A stretch of 64,000 nucleotides of DNA from Paroedura picta (lineage: Eukaryota; Chordata; Lepidosauria; Squamata; Gekkonidae): assembly GCF_049243985.1 (NCBI RefSeq), contig NC_135380.1, positions 15,424,501-15,488,500 on the forward strand, read 5' to 3'. The notes under the pieces are model-generated. The model had not been told where the DNA came from. It did no database searches and was given only the letters and a program-made list of their open reading frames with translations. Made by a program: the position numbers and the translations under genes. Positions 46,276 through 56,551 of the stretch are shown one piece after another (the first letter of the stretch is position 1; every line of letters begins with the position of its first letter).

Positions 46276-47939
46276 TATGTTTTTTTTGATGCAACAGAGG
46301 ACTATGGGCATTGCTGCTGAAATATCATACTTACTGTAAACCTTGAATATAAGATAACTCCCCCCCCCCAAAAAAAAAGTTATACAGTTTCTTTGTTACT
46401 TGGCATAATGGTAACTTGTAAAATGACTCCCCTGTCTTTTTTATGATATACCTTAGGGGAGAACTCCCCCCCCCCCCAAATCCTACATTTGAGTAAATGT
46501 AATATTAATCAAGCAAACGGCTGAGCTATCAAGTTGAAAGCTTAGGTTACAGAGGCAAAGACGTATGTATCCATTCACACTTGGGCAATGATAAGCATTC
46601 AAATAGGAAATGTCATCAAAGAAGGAGATAACCTTCATTTTCAATCAGAATCCACAACCACCAAACCTGTCATCTGCTCAGCAAGAAAGTTAGAAAGTGA
46701 CAGTTTTTTGTCTCTAAGCAGACAGGAGAAATTGTAATATTTGCAGTGGTAGGTAGGCATTCTTTCAAGAACAGAAAAAGCAAACATCTTATTGCTACTG
46801 TATTCTGATGGGCTTCAAGGAGAAGACAGACAGGACAGAACAGCTAGATCAAATCAAAGGTAATCTGAGAATGAATTAAAACAAGCCATTTAACTTTTGT
46901 CTGCCTGGGTTCTGATCATTGGTCTGAATTATGATGTGCAACTTGAGTGACAGAAAAAAAAATGTCTTAAACATACCTTTTGGTTTTTATACTTCTTGCA
47001 AGTCATTGGTTTTTATTTTGGGCAGAATTAGGAAATGAGATCTGACTGAATGCATACTATTACAATATTTGAATTAATGTGTGTGTTTTTCTTCTGATAT
47101 GAGTAATGGTTTGGGAAATGATAGCCAGGTTATGTTGGTCTAAGCCATGGCTTTTTACATTAGAAAATTAATCTCTCTTTCTGTCTCTTGACTGATCTAA
47201 TATTTCACAGTGTGGGACAATGTTAAAAAGAAAGCAAGGCACTTTTAAGCATGTGAATGATGCCACAAACCCTGGTTCCAGAAATCTTCTCATTACTTCC
47301 CTTCCATTATTTTATTAGTTCACAATGTTAATGCAAAATCTTCCACAGTTTAAGATATTCAGAGGGTATATAGGATCCTCTTGGTAAAATGAATGCTAAG
47401 GTATGGAAGACAGACATGTTATTTGAGCCAGACTGAAATACCATTCCATTATCTTCCCCCCTGAATACTGACATATTCCATGTTTCGACAGCTATTTGTC
47501 AAAGCCCCCCCCCCTCACACACATACACACCTTTGCTAATGAATCCATCACTGCATCCAGAGTGCTGTTCCTCTTTCTGCCCTGTGGAAACACCACATTT
47601 TTGACGAAGAAAATTAATAGTCACAAGTAGCCTATCTAGTGATATTTGTTTTCTTCTCAGTCATATAATTGCAAGGTACATTGATCTCACTGAACTTTAG
47701 CGTATTTTGCACAATGTTCAGGCCAAGTCATAGAATAAATACCACAGTACTTTCCAAACCTGATGGCTTGGGAATAGAAATCAGCAATAGCATTTCGACA
47801 TACAGCCTAGGAAAATAAAGACACAAATCAAGATTCCTTCCACCCCCGACCCACACAAACAGAAAAAGTAGCTGTTTAGTAAAAAGTACTTCCTGTCTAG
47901 CTAATAATCTGTGCTTGGGGGTGGGGGTACAGACAAAAA
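46276..47939. other. Gene-free stretch with C-rich runs
   Basis: C runs at 46361-46370, 46466-46478 and 47504-47512. The two words AACTCCCCCCCCCC at 46355 and 46463 may be the ends of one worn unidentified element. No gene is recognised. Confidence 0.5.
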
Positions 47940-48110
47940 AGATAGATTTGTCTCAGATACAAAATTTATTTGAGTTTTATCACATTCATTCTCCAAGGAG
48001 CTCAGGGCAAAGCATCCTGTCTTTTGTTGATTGTTCTGTTCCCATAAAACCATTTGAGGTAGGCTTGGATGACAAGGAATGATTGGGACAAGGTTACACA
48101 ATAAACTCAG
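47940..48110 (-). repeat. CORE/MIR-like SINE or L2 3' fragment
   Basis: On the plus strand: TTCTCCAAGGAGCTCAGGGC, AAACCATTTGAGGTAGGCTT and GACAAGGTTACACA. This is the reverse of a SINE core (tgaccttgggc-like) with its LINE-type 3' end. It is diverged. Confidence 0.55.
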
Positions 48111-48170
48111 TAAAAGAGGGGTGAAATATATTGATGCTTATTAACTAGTATTATGAAAGGAGGGAGGAAA

Positions 48171-48351
48171 GGCAGCATGGTATAGACCAGATTTCTTCAG
48201 ATCTGGGAAGCCATGTAGGGTCAGTACAGGGATGGAAGAATGCTGGGGGGGGGGGGACGACTCTGCAGAAGGAGTCAAGAAATCTGCTTCTCACTTGCCT
48301 TGAAAGTCCTTTGCTGGAGCCGCCATAAGTTGGTTTGACATTTGACAACAC
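48171..48351 (+). repeat. 5S-rRNA-derived SINE, decayed
   Basis: GATTTCTTCAGATCTGGGAA and GCCATGTAGGGTCAGTAC align with 5S rRNA (CTCGTCTGATCTCGGAAGCT AAGCAGGGTCGG), followed by the GATGGAAGA word. The 3' body (CACTTGCCTTGAAAGTCC; GCCGCCATAAGTTGGT) matches that at 3436-3592. A poly-G run (48246-48257) is inserted. Confidence 0.75.
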
Positions 48352-49267
48352 TTGTATACATATTGTGAATGTGTTCCTGGCTAAGATGATCAAATCTTGG
48401 TAAATTAAGAGCAATTAGGGATTCTATTTTTTTTAAATAAAACAAACCAACAAACAATGGAACATTAGTGGTGATGAGGTAGATGGGGATGGTTTTCAGT
48501 GAGAAAGAGGAAATCTCTTCTGTGGTTGTGTCAAGGCAGTGAGTGCTTTATGCAAGTTAGATAGCAAATGTCACGGGAGGGTTCTGAGCCATGCTGAGGA
48601 ATACTGTAAATGGCCTGAATAAATAGATTATAAATCTAAATACATGCATTATTTAAGACCCATTGGGCGAGAAGCAGATATATGACGAGACTAAACTGTC
48701 GTTGGAAAACAGAAATCTCCAAAGCGTCAACCATAAAACCTGACACCTTTCACTGGAGGTTATGAATTACAAACATGGTTAACCCCTCAGCATGAAATAA
48801 AATAAGAACTCTTAACTGCCAAAAAAAAGTAAAAAAGAGCCCTTCAGTTTGCCCAGGCCTGTTGAGAGATGTGTTGCAGAGCAACAGCAGAAGTCCTTTG
48901 TGGAAAATTAGCAAATATATAGAAAATGTAAATAATAGTTATGTAAAAGAAAACAAATAATGTTTAATATTAATATATTTTTTTAAGTTCTAGATATATG
49001 AGATGATTTTACTTCTCTGAGGGAAATCAAGCTGTGACATATGTAGACCTCTGGGCAGCCTGCAAAGCAATGGATGTCTAGTTAGCATATCATATTTTAT
49101 GGAGCAGAAGTATCCAAAATGTATCACTTCAGAGTGGTTAAGTTGATAATTGGTCAGCTAGTTGATGATTTAACCACTTTAGAACCAATGAGATGGGGGA
49201 GAACTTTAAATGGTTGAACACCCAGAGACCCCTTAGCAATCATCTTAATTCTCTATGATACATCTTA
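48352..49267. other. Gene-free AT-rich stretch
   Basis: No feature is recognised. Confidence 0.5.
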
Positions 49268-49710
49268 CTGACCCATTATGCACGGGCCAGAATGCCCATG
49301 CTGGCAGCAGCAGGGCATTGGGGAAAATCCCCAATTATGCATCCCCCCCTTCTGCCAGCGCAGGCATGGCCCTGCCCAGGGCCACAGAAGACCCGCATTA
49401 TTGGGTGCCGGCAGAGGCTCGAGCTGGCCAGTGCTGTGCATAATAGCCAGTGCCGGGCCTTTCAACCCACCTGGCCCTGACCTACAGTGTCCCTGTAGGG
49501 ACACCACACACCCCTGTGAGCCCCGTGGAGCCGCAGAGCTGGCAGGGGCATAGCCCCCGCCAAAGCGTGCAGTGGGGGGCCGGCCCATCCCCATCCCCCC
49601 CGGCTGCTGCCACTGAGGGGAAACATACACAGGGAACAGCAGGGCATCCTGCCCCACCACAACAACACGGCGGCCGCCCAGTGTAGCGACCACTGTTCAT
49701 AATAGGTCAC
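49268..49710. mobile_element. GC-rich non-autonomous element with terminal inverted repeats (GACC-ended family)
   Basis: The left end TGACCCATTATGCACGG and right end read inward TGACCTATTATGAACAG are inverted repeats matching at about 13 of 17 positions. The 440-bp body is clearly GC-richer than the flanks. The longest frame (49265-49693, 142 codons, minus) and others overlap on both strands and reflect composition, not coding. The left end resembles the insert at 12866. No target duplication could be settled. Confidence 0.75.
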
Positions 49711-50024
49711 TGAGGTACAGGTAAGTTACTACAGAGGTAGGCTTCAATTTTCTACCAGTTATGTTTCATTAATATAAATATTCCTCCTTTACTTTAGGGT
49801 TTCCTGTTACTGCACAAAGAAACCTGTTTGTAGTCTTTCATATTCTTAATATCCCAGAGACCTCCCACCAGTCAAATGTGGTTTCTAACTAGTATTTTGT
49901 CTCTTGAGCTCCCTCATTGTTACCCTGCTTCATGCTGTCTAATTCCAGAGTTAAAATAAAATGTATACCTAACCCAGAAAGAAAATCCAATTATTTATAT
50001 GTTTTTAAAATATGTATACCTACT
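49711..50024. other. Gene-free stretch, no recognised feature
   Basis: Unique-looking, AT-rich. Confidence 0.5.
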
Positions 50025-50110
50025 CCTGACCATTCCTAATCCTAACTCTTCCTTAACCCTAATGCTTATGGCATTCTTAACCCCTTTCACAAACCTAACC
50101 CTAATACTAG
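50025..50110. repeat. Degenerate telomere-like (CCCTAA)n tract, left part
   Basis: Words CCTAATCCTAACTC, TTAACCCTAATGC, TTAACCCC and AACCTAACCCTAATAC recur. They are imperfect CCCTAA units. The tract resumes after the SINE dimer at 50346-50375. Confidence 0.65.
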
Positions 50111-50345
50111 GAAAGGAGAGGAAATCAAAGGTGAATGTAAGCCGCTTTGAGACTCCTTCGGGTAGAGAAAAACAGCATATAAGAACCAACTCTTCTTCAA
50201 TATTATTAGGGCTCCCTCAGCTTCAGCTCCCTCACAGGGTGTCTGTTGTGGGAAGAGCAAAGGGAAGGCAAATGTAAGCTGCTTTGAGACTCCTTTGGGT
50301 AAAGAAAAGCGGCATATAAGAACCAACTCTTCTTCTTCTACTACT
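50111..50345 (+). repeat. Doubled-tail tRNA SINE fragment
   Basis: Unit 1 (50111-50197) is the 3' module GTAAGCCGCTTTGAGACTCC to AACTCTTCTTC. Unit 2 (50198-50345) starts CAATATTATTAGGGCTCCCT and repeats the module to a second TTCTTCTTC tail. The join lies at the same consensus point as that of the SINE at 12686-13224. Confidence 0.85.
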
Positions 50346-50375
50346 AATCCAAACCCTAATCAAACCCTTATTCCT
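50346..50375. repeat. Degenerate telomere-like tract, right part
   Basis: CCAAACCCTAATCAAACCCT continues the CCCTAA-like pattern of 50025-50110, separated from it by the SINE. Confidence 0.6.
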
Positions 50376-51605
50376 TTACTGTTTTCTTCATGCCAAGCAA
50401 AAATATCTCTCAGTCTGTGGCTGGATAATTATTTTGGTATATTATTTCTTCCCCTGCTGTGGGCTCCTCTTAATTTTGCACTCAGCTTTTTTACTTGCTA
50501 TTGGTTTATATTTGCTGTCAATGCAGGGAAAAGATGTCTAATTTCTACAATGAAATTGTGATGACAAATATGAATTGCATTTTATGAAGTTTCTGTTTAT
50601 ATGGCTCTAGGTTTTTTTTAAAAAAATTACTATTTGAGAGTGTACTTTATTTCTATTTTTAAGCAGGTTTTTATTATATTTTTCTCTACAATTTGGGCAT
50701 AATTTTTGAAAACGTGGAATAGAATTGGGTTTTTTAAAATCCAGTAAATTAACAAATGAAGACATATACTACACATGAGACACAAGTACTCTAAAGAATT
50801 CACTGCAATTAGATATACTTGTGCCAATTAGGTTACATAGCTTTAAGAAGAATTCCGACAAATTTTCAGGAAGGGCAACTACAGCAATGGCTAAGTGGGT
50901 CCTCCATCTTTGGAGAGAGCATATCTCTGAATGCAAGCTGATCAGGACCACAATAAGAGAAGGGCTGTTGGCTTCTTAGCCTGCTTGAGAATTCCTGGAA
51001 GTGCCTGGCGGGCTATAGTATGTCCCCAAACTGTTGATGCTCAAAGATGTCCCTCTCCCCAATCTTCCCACTCTACAGTTGTAAAGTCCTCTTAACATAT
51101 CAGAAGAAGAGCAAAACTAGATGTTATCGTGCTTCAAGTCTCTTCTGTCTGAAGGTTCAGAATGGCACACCTTGCATAATGAATGCTTTCATCCCCGGGC
51201 TAGAACTTTTGATTTCCCATGAGTCAGAGTAGGGAGGAGCCAATTATGTTCTGCTTCTGTGAAGGGATGTTTCTGCAATAGGGAGGTACTGGTGACAGCT
51301 TGAGTTACTAAGTACAGTACGGGAAGGATGTCTCATCCATCTTGAACTGTATTAAGGGAAAGCTGCAATATTATCCAGGTACGGCTTCTGCATTTTAATC
51401 TGCAGCAGAAATTTAACATGGAACTGCTATGATCAAAAAAAGATGTACCTGTTGCTAGGAAGGGGGCAGGGTTTTTTAGGCTGCCCTGAAAGATACAGGG
51501 GTGAAATGCCGGTCCTGGCACAGTTGCAATTCTTTTCCTTGACCACACAAAGAAAACCACTGAATTTTTCCTTTCCCGTTTTTGTGTTCACAGATCTAAC
51601 TGAGT
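50376..51605. other. Gene-free stretch, no recognised feature
   Basis: Nothing is recognised. Confidence 0.5.
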
Positions 51606-51869
51606 GGCAGTTTGGTGAGGTGGTTAGGAGTGCAGACTTCTAATCTGCCATGTTGGGTTCAATTCTGCACTTCCTCACATGCAGCCAGCTGGGTGACCTT
51701 GGGCTCGCCATGGTGCTGATAAAACTGTTCTGACCGAGCAGTGATATCAGGGCTCTCTCAGCCTCATCCACCTCACAGGGTGTCTCTTTTCGGGAGAGGG
51801 AAGGGAAGGTGACTGTAAGCCGCTTTGAGACTCCTTCAGGGAGAGAGAAAAGCGGCATATAAGAACCAA
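51606..51869 (+). repeat. Full-length tRNA-derived CORE/MIR-like SINE
   Basis: The tRNA-like head has an A-box region GGTGAGGTGGTTAGGAGTGC and a B-box region GGGTTCAATTC. The core CAGCTGGGTGACCTTGGGCT is of the MIR type. The 3' module is GTAAGCCGCTTTGAGACTCC with the tail ATAAGAACCAACTCTTCTTC. It is the best reference copy here and has a single, not doubled, 3' module. Confidence 0.93.
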
Positions 51870-51939
51870 CTCTTCTTCTTCTTCTTCTTCTTCTTCTTCT
51901 TCTTCTTCTTCTTCTTCTTCTTCTTCTTCTTCTTCTTCC
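51870..51939. repeat. (CTT)n microsatellite grown from a SINE tail
   Basis: About 23 uninterrupted CTT units directly continue the SINE's TTCTTC tail. The minus-strand poly-glutamate frame here is an artefact of it. Confidence 0.97.
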
Positions 51940-51954
51940 ATCATCAAAGCCATT

Positions 51955-52118
51955 TATGGCAACCCTGTAGGATTTTCATGGTAAGGGACATTCAGAGGTG
52001 GTGTGACATTACTTGCCTATGCTTAGCAGCCCTGGACTACCTTAGTGGTTTCCCATCCGAGCACTAGTCAATGCTTATCTTCCAAGATCTAATGAGATAG
52101 TGCTAGCCTGGACCATAC
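51955..52118 (-). repeat. 5S-rRNA-derived SINE
   Basis: The minus strand reads CTATCTCATTAGATCTTGGA, AGATAAGCATTGACTAGTGC, TCGGATGGGAAACC. This is a good match over about 55 nt to 5S rRNA (GATCTCGTCTGATCTCGGAAGC..., TACTTGGATGGGAGACC). The body ends TATGGCAACCCTGTAGG on the plus strand at the left. Confidence 0.9.
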
Positions 52119-53257
52119 ATATCCAGTCCTAATCAAGTAGGTTCTGATTATTTTACAACTCTTTCCACCCACCCTAGAAAAGAGGTTCTACCATGTACTA
52201 GTGCATGTAATGTATCATGGAGAAACATCTCTTTCATGTAGTACCCCCATGTGCACAGGGCTGCTTGGAAGAGAAAGTGACACTATAATAATGGAGTTGG
52301 AGCTGGATTAAGATGTAAAACACAAAGAAAGATTAATAGTTGGTGATCCTATAAGGAAACAGTGCATAGAGATTAGAACAATACTGGGGGCAAATTGATT
52401 TAAGGGATTTTATCTTGATGAGCTATTGGTAAGACACTTAAAGATGCTGTCATAGTATAGCAACTTGGCTATCAATGGAAGCATGGCTGCTTCATCATTA
52501 TTCAGCACCATCATCTACTATGCTCGGCAATCTCAAATTGGCTGTCTCATCTATCAAAAGTTCCCTTCCTTCTTGCACTCTATTTGGATGAGCAAAGAAG
52601 CATGGAAAAACAAACAACAAAAATCATTTATTCAAGGGTACTCTTCCCATTTGGATAGATTCTCAATTCCCTCCCTGCTTGCTGTTCAGCATGTCATCTG
52701 AAGTTTGCTGTGCATTATGATTTAAAGTAATCACATATCTAAGATGATCCCTTGCTTTATAAGGTAGAAATAGCTTTGCAAGAGTTGTTGCCAATTTCAT
52801 TAGGATGTTTGAAGATGCAAGAGCAGTTCTTCCCATCCCAGTATGACAAATCCAAATGAATATCTTTCCATAGTGATCGCCTACAGAGGGATGCCAGGCA
52901 TGGGGGAAGGCAGGGCCTTATGATGGGGGGGGGGAGTGATCCTTGTTGCTGTGCAATGATGTCACTTCTGGAAAAGATATGTACATCTTATAGTAAAAAG
53001 GTGGCACAAGTAAATATTTTAAAAATACAACTAACAAAAATCGTGAGTATAATTCTCACAAAAGCAGTCCAAAACTGAGCTGGGAATTCTTCAAGTTTAA
53101 ATAACCAAGGAACTGGAAATAAAATAAAATTAGTAAGAACCACTGGTCTCCTGATCATCAAGTCAAGAGAAATCTCAGCCTTCCTGAAAATCATTACCTG
53201 ACTACCATCAGGCTATTTTTAATGCTAGTTGTGCCTTCATATTCATATAAACATAAG
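52119..53257. other. Gene-free stretch with a G run
   Basis: A poly-G run lies at 52925-52935. No other feature is recognised. Confidence 0.5.
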
Positions 53258-53640
53258 AAGAGCCTGGCTGGATAAGACTGGTGATTTATCTAGGCCAGTA
53301 CTCTGTTTTACACAGTAGACAATCAGTCACACTGAAGGAGCCAGGACCAAAAATGGTTGAGACCAGGCATGCTTCCCTGGGGCCAGGGACCACAAGCAGA
53401 TTAGCACCTGCAGGGAAAAGAACCCTGCAGGGGGGCATAAGGAGACAAACAGTTCCTCAGATAGGCAAGGCTCAAGCCACAGATGGCCTTAAAGGTTGAT
53501 ACCAAAACCTTATATCTGATCTGGGCCACCACTGGCCTCCATCTCTGCAATATCTTTTTTGACACATGGAGACCAGAACTGCACACAATATTCCTGATGA
53601 GGCCTCCCCATAGTAGTCACATTGTTAGCTTAGCTTGCCT
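53258..53640 (-). repeat. L2-type LINE 3' region
   Basis: CTTCCCTGGGGCCAGGGACC, AGATTAGCACCTGCAGGG, GGCATAAGGAGACAAACAGT and GGCCTTAAAGGTTGATACCA follow the order at 5975-6110. A minus-strand frame reads FKAICGLSLAYLRNCLSPYA, the LINE C-terminal YLRDLLSPY motif. The left 75 bp (GGCCAGTACTCTGTTTTACA) are another repeat, shared with 36290. Confidence 0.78.
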
Positions 53641-54909
53641 CTATATATAAACTAGAAGGTGGGAGCATTTTTGAGGGAAGAATAAACACATTGATCTAAT
53701 GTTTCCCATTAGTTGATATTGGGTTGCGCATTCAGCTAATCTGAGCTGAAAAAATACCCAAAAACACCCTATTGGCATTTTTCAGGTATTAATTCAGCTG
53801 GGTTTTTTTGGTGTGGAGGAATTTTTCCAGCTAATAAAATGGCTGAGATTGAAAAATCCCCAAAAGAGTGGTTAAATCATGGTGCAGTGATTAAATGTCT
53901 CAGAACTCAAAACATGGATTGGAAAAGACACGTAAAGGGTTCTTGGTTCCTTTAAATGTCTCAGGCTTAAGAATTCACACCTTCCCCCATAGCTAGGCTA
54001 GGGGAAATTTTGGAAGTCATGGGAAACAAATCTTTGTTTGTTTAAAAAACTAGAAATGTGGGGAAAGAGGGAGATGAAAAATGTGTAATGTTTACATTAC
54101 TATCAAACTTACTTTGCTGCTTTAAAAATGTAATTGATAACTTAGCATATAAAATTGTTCTATTTGTCATACTGATGGCATTTCAAAGAGTACTGTGTTT
54201 GGCTTTCTACCTTCAAAACTGCAAATACTTGAGAAAGAAAGATGCAAGCTGCTTCACGTTATGCTACCTTAGTCCATATCCTATTATGTTTTTACCACCT
54301 GAGAGATACAAAAAATATAAAGGTAAATGGTGACATTAGAAAACAAATGGAAGTAAAGAAAGCAGAGTGTATTATTTGGACAGAAATAGCCTTCTGTAGT
54401 CACAATAAGTAGAACAAACAGCATATTTAGATATTAAAATGTATAACACTGAAAACGCTGAACATTTTAATAATGTACTATTATAAGTTTGGCAACAATA
54501 GGCTACAATGTGTTAGATAATAGCATATTAATTGTTGCACACTTTAACAATAACTCGTTAGATATCTTGTAGGAGTTTATATAAATGCTCATCCAAATTT
54601 CCTAGTTTTTCCACTAGAAAAATTGGGGGGGGGGTGAAAGCTTGAAAATGTTCATGGTATTTTCTAGGTATGGTTACCAATTTTGGGGTGGGGCCTGGTG
54701 ATCACCCAGATTATAACTGATCTCCAGTTCCCTGGAGAAAACAGTTGCCTTGGAGGATGGACTCTATGACAGACAGACAGATCTTTATTACGGTCATAGA
54801 CCCTGCTGAGGGGCTTCTCTTCCTCAAACCCCAGCCCCCCAGGTCCCCTCTGAACCTCCAGGAATTCTCCAACCCAGAATTGACAACCCTGCTTCCAGAC
54901 CCTCACATC
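53641..54909. other. Gene-free stretch, no recognised feature
   Basis: AT-rich, with a short GACA run (54771-54782). Nothing else is recognised. Confidence 0.5.
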
Positions 54910-55045
54910 CAGGGGTAGTCAAACTGCGGCCCTCCAAATGTCCATGGACTACAGTTCCCATGAGCCTCTGCCAGAGAACGCTGGCAGGGGCTCATGGTAA
55001 TTGTAGTCCATGGACATCTGGAGGGCTGCAGTTTGACTACCCCTG
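54910..55045. mobile_element. Palindromic hAT MITE (family B), near-perfect
   Basis: 136 bp, from CAGGGGTAGTCAAACTGCGG to its inverted copy, with centre AGAGAACGCTGG. The exact TSD CTCACATC is at 54902-54909 and 55046-55053. Confidence 0.96.
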
Positions 55046-55053
55046 CTCACATC

Positions 55054-55619
55054 ACTTTCTTGGACTTGTCTGAGATTTTGTCTACTCTTTTCTTAGTTCT
55101 TTTAGACTGAAATAAAACTCTTTGTTTAAACAAACCAGGAAGACAATGGAAAATTTTGAGTCATTTGAGCATGATTATTTTATAAGTTCAGGGACCTCAG
55201 CCTTGTTTGTGCAATAGCCAGCAATGTCGAAGTAATACTTCCCCTCCAGCTTTCATCAAATTTTCAGAGCCACTATTATTTTTAACCCATTGCCAAAGGA
55301 AAATCTTTTAGCAGATGATGTTGCAACTGGAGCTGAGAGAGGTCAAACAATTTCTCCCAGCAGGCATTCTGGTGTTTTTAAATGGTAGAATGAATCAAAT
55401 AAATAATACTAAAGAGAAGTCATATACATCTTGGGGTATAGAAGAGCTTCACACACCGGCCTGCTCTTTCCTTCTGACATTATTGCAGATAAGTTAAAGA
55501 CTTATTGACACTAGAACTTTTAGCTCAATGGAGAAGCCATTGTTCAGCCCATAGGAAGCTTAACGGATGACCTGGTGATTGGGACACATACAAGCTTCTT
55601 TGCCTCAAGTAATGATTGT
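55054..55619. other. Gene-free stretch, no recognised feature
   Basis: Nothing is recognised. Confidence 0.5.
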
Positions 55620-55920
55620 TTTAAATTTCTCATCCATGCTGTTTTGACTTTAAAAAAGTCTGCTTTTGATATTTCACTTCTCCCTTGTGCAAATCAAGCT
55701 TGGGATTCTTTATTTTCATGCCACTTTCCATTTCCTTGCATTGAATTTTCTCCATAAAATGTATGCATCTTTCAACGTTATTTGTAAGTCAATAAATCAG
55801 CATTATACGTATATTATAGGTATGAGTGATGAACGTTTTACATATAAATACCATATAAATTTTACAAGAAGCATATGCAATACAAATGAATCTATAAAGC
55901 CAACATCAAAAAGCAGAAAA
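55620..55920. repeat. Diverged unclassified repeat, copy 2
   Basis: TTCTTTATTTTCATGCCACT, TTTCCTTGCATTGAATTTTC, CATAAAATGTATGC, AATCAGCATTATACGTATAT and ACATATAAATACCATATAAA parallel copy 1 (41140-41460) in word order and spacing. Confidence 0.6.
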
Positions 55921-56394
55921 CGGAATCTGTCGACAAGTTATAAATGAAAATAAAAAAGACAAATTAAATGAGGAACATTCACTACCTTCAGGCTTACACA
56001 TTTAAAGTCACCTAAGATTGCTTTATTTCCTTTGGTTACAGGAAAAAAATGAATACACACATACACACACAAACTCATACACTTTGGGGGGGAGTTGGGA
56101 GCGGGCAGGATTTGGGGTGGGGAGGGACCTCAGCATTGTACAATGTTATGGAGTCCAAAGCTGTCATTTTCTCCAGGGAAACTGATCTCTTTAGTCAGGA
56201 GATGACCTTCATTCTGGGGGACTCCCCCAGATTCCATTTGAGGACTGGCATCGTTTGGTTGAGGTTGACCTATCAATTGCTTCCAATTGGCCCCCAAGCC
56301 CTCCCCTCCTACCATGACTGTTAACAAATCCACCCAACCCCTTGATCTCAGTACGAGTTGAGCTAAGCCTCTTGCAGTTTCACCTTCCTTCAAT
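55921..56394. other. Gene-free stretch with an AC-rich patch
   Basis: ACACACATACACACAC lies at 56055-56070. Nothing else is recognised. Confidence 0.5.
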
Positions 56395-56551
56395 GTTATT
56401 GTTGTTATTGTTATTATGTTAATGTTATCGTTATTGTTACCACCTTACTGTTACTAGAATGATGTTACCTGAACTATTTTGTTGTTTCATGTAAACTGCC
56501 CTGAGCCTTCGGGGAGGGCGGTATATAAATACAATATAAATAAATAAATCC
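56395..56551 (+). repeat. L2-type LINE 3' tail
   Basis: TTATTGTTGTTATTGTTATT, then TGTAAACTGCCCTGAGCCTT, CGGGGAGGGCGGTATATAAA and AAATAAATAAAT. It is the cleanest copy of the L2-type 3' end in the window. Confidence 0.85.

Noticed and set aside
49265-49693. 142-codon frame in a GC-rich block, possible exon or CpG island
   Set aside because: The block has transposon-like inverted ends, frames overlap on both strands and no domain is visible.
51747-51953. Poly-glutamate reading frame on the minus strand
   Set aside because: It is the translation of the (CTT)n microsatellite that grew from a SINE tail.
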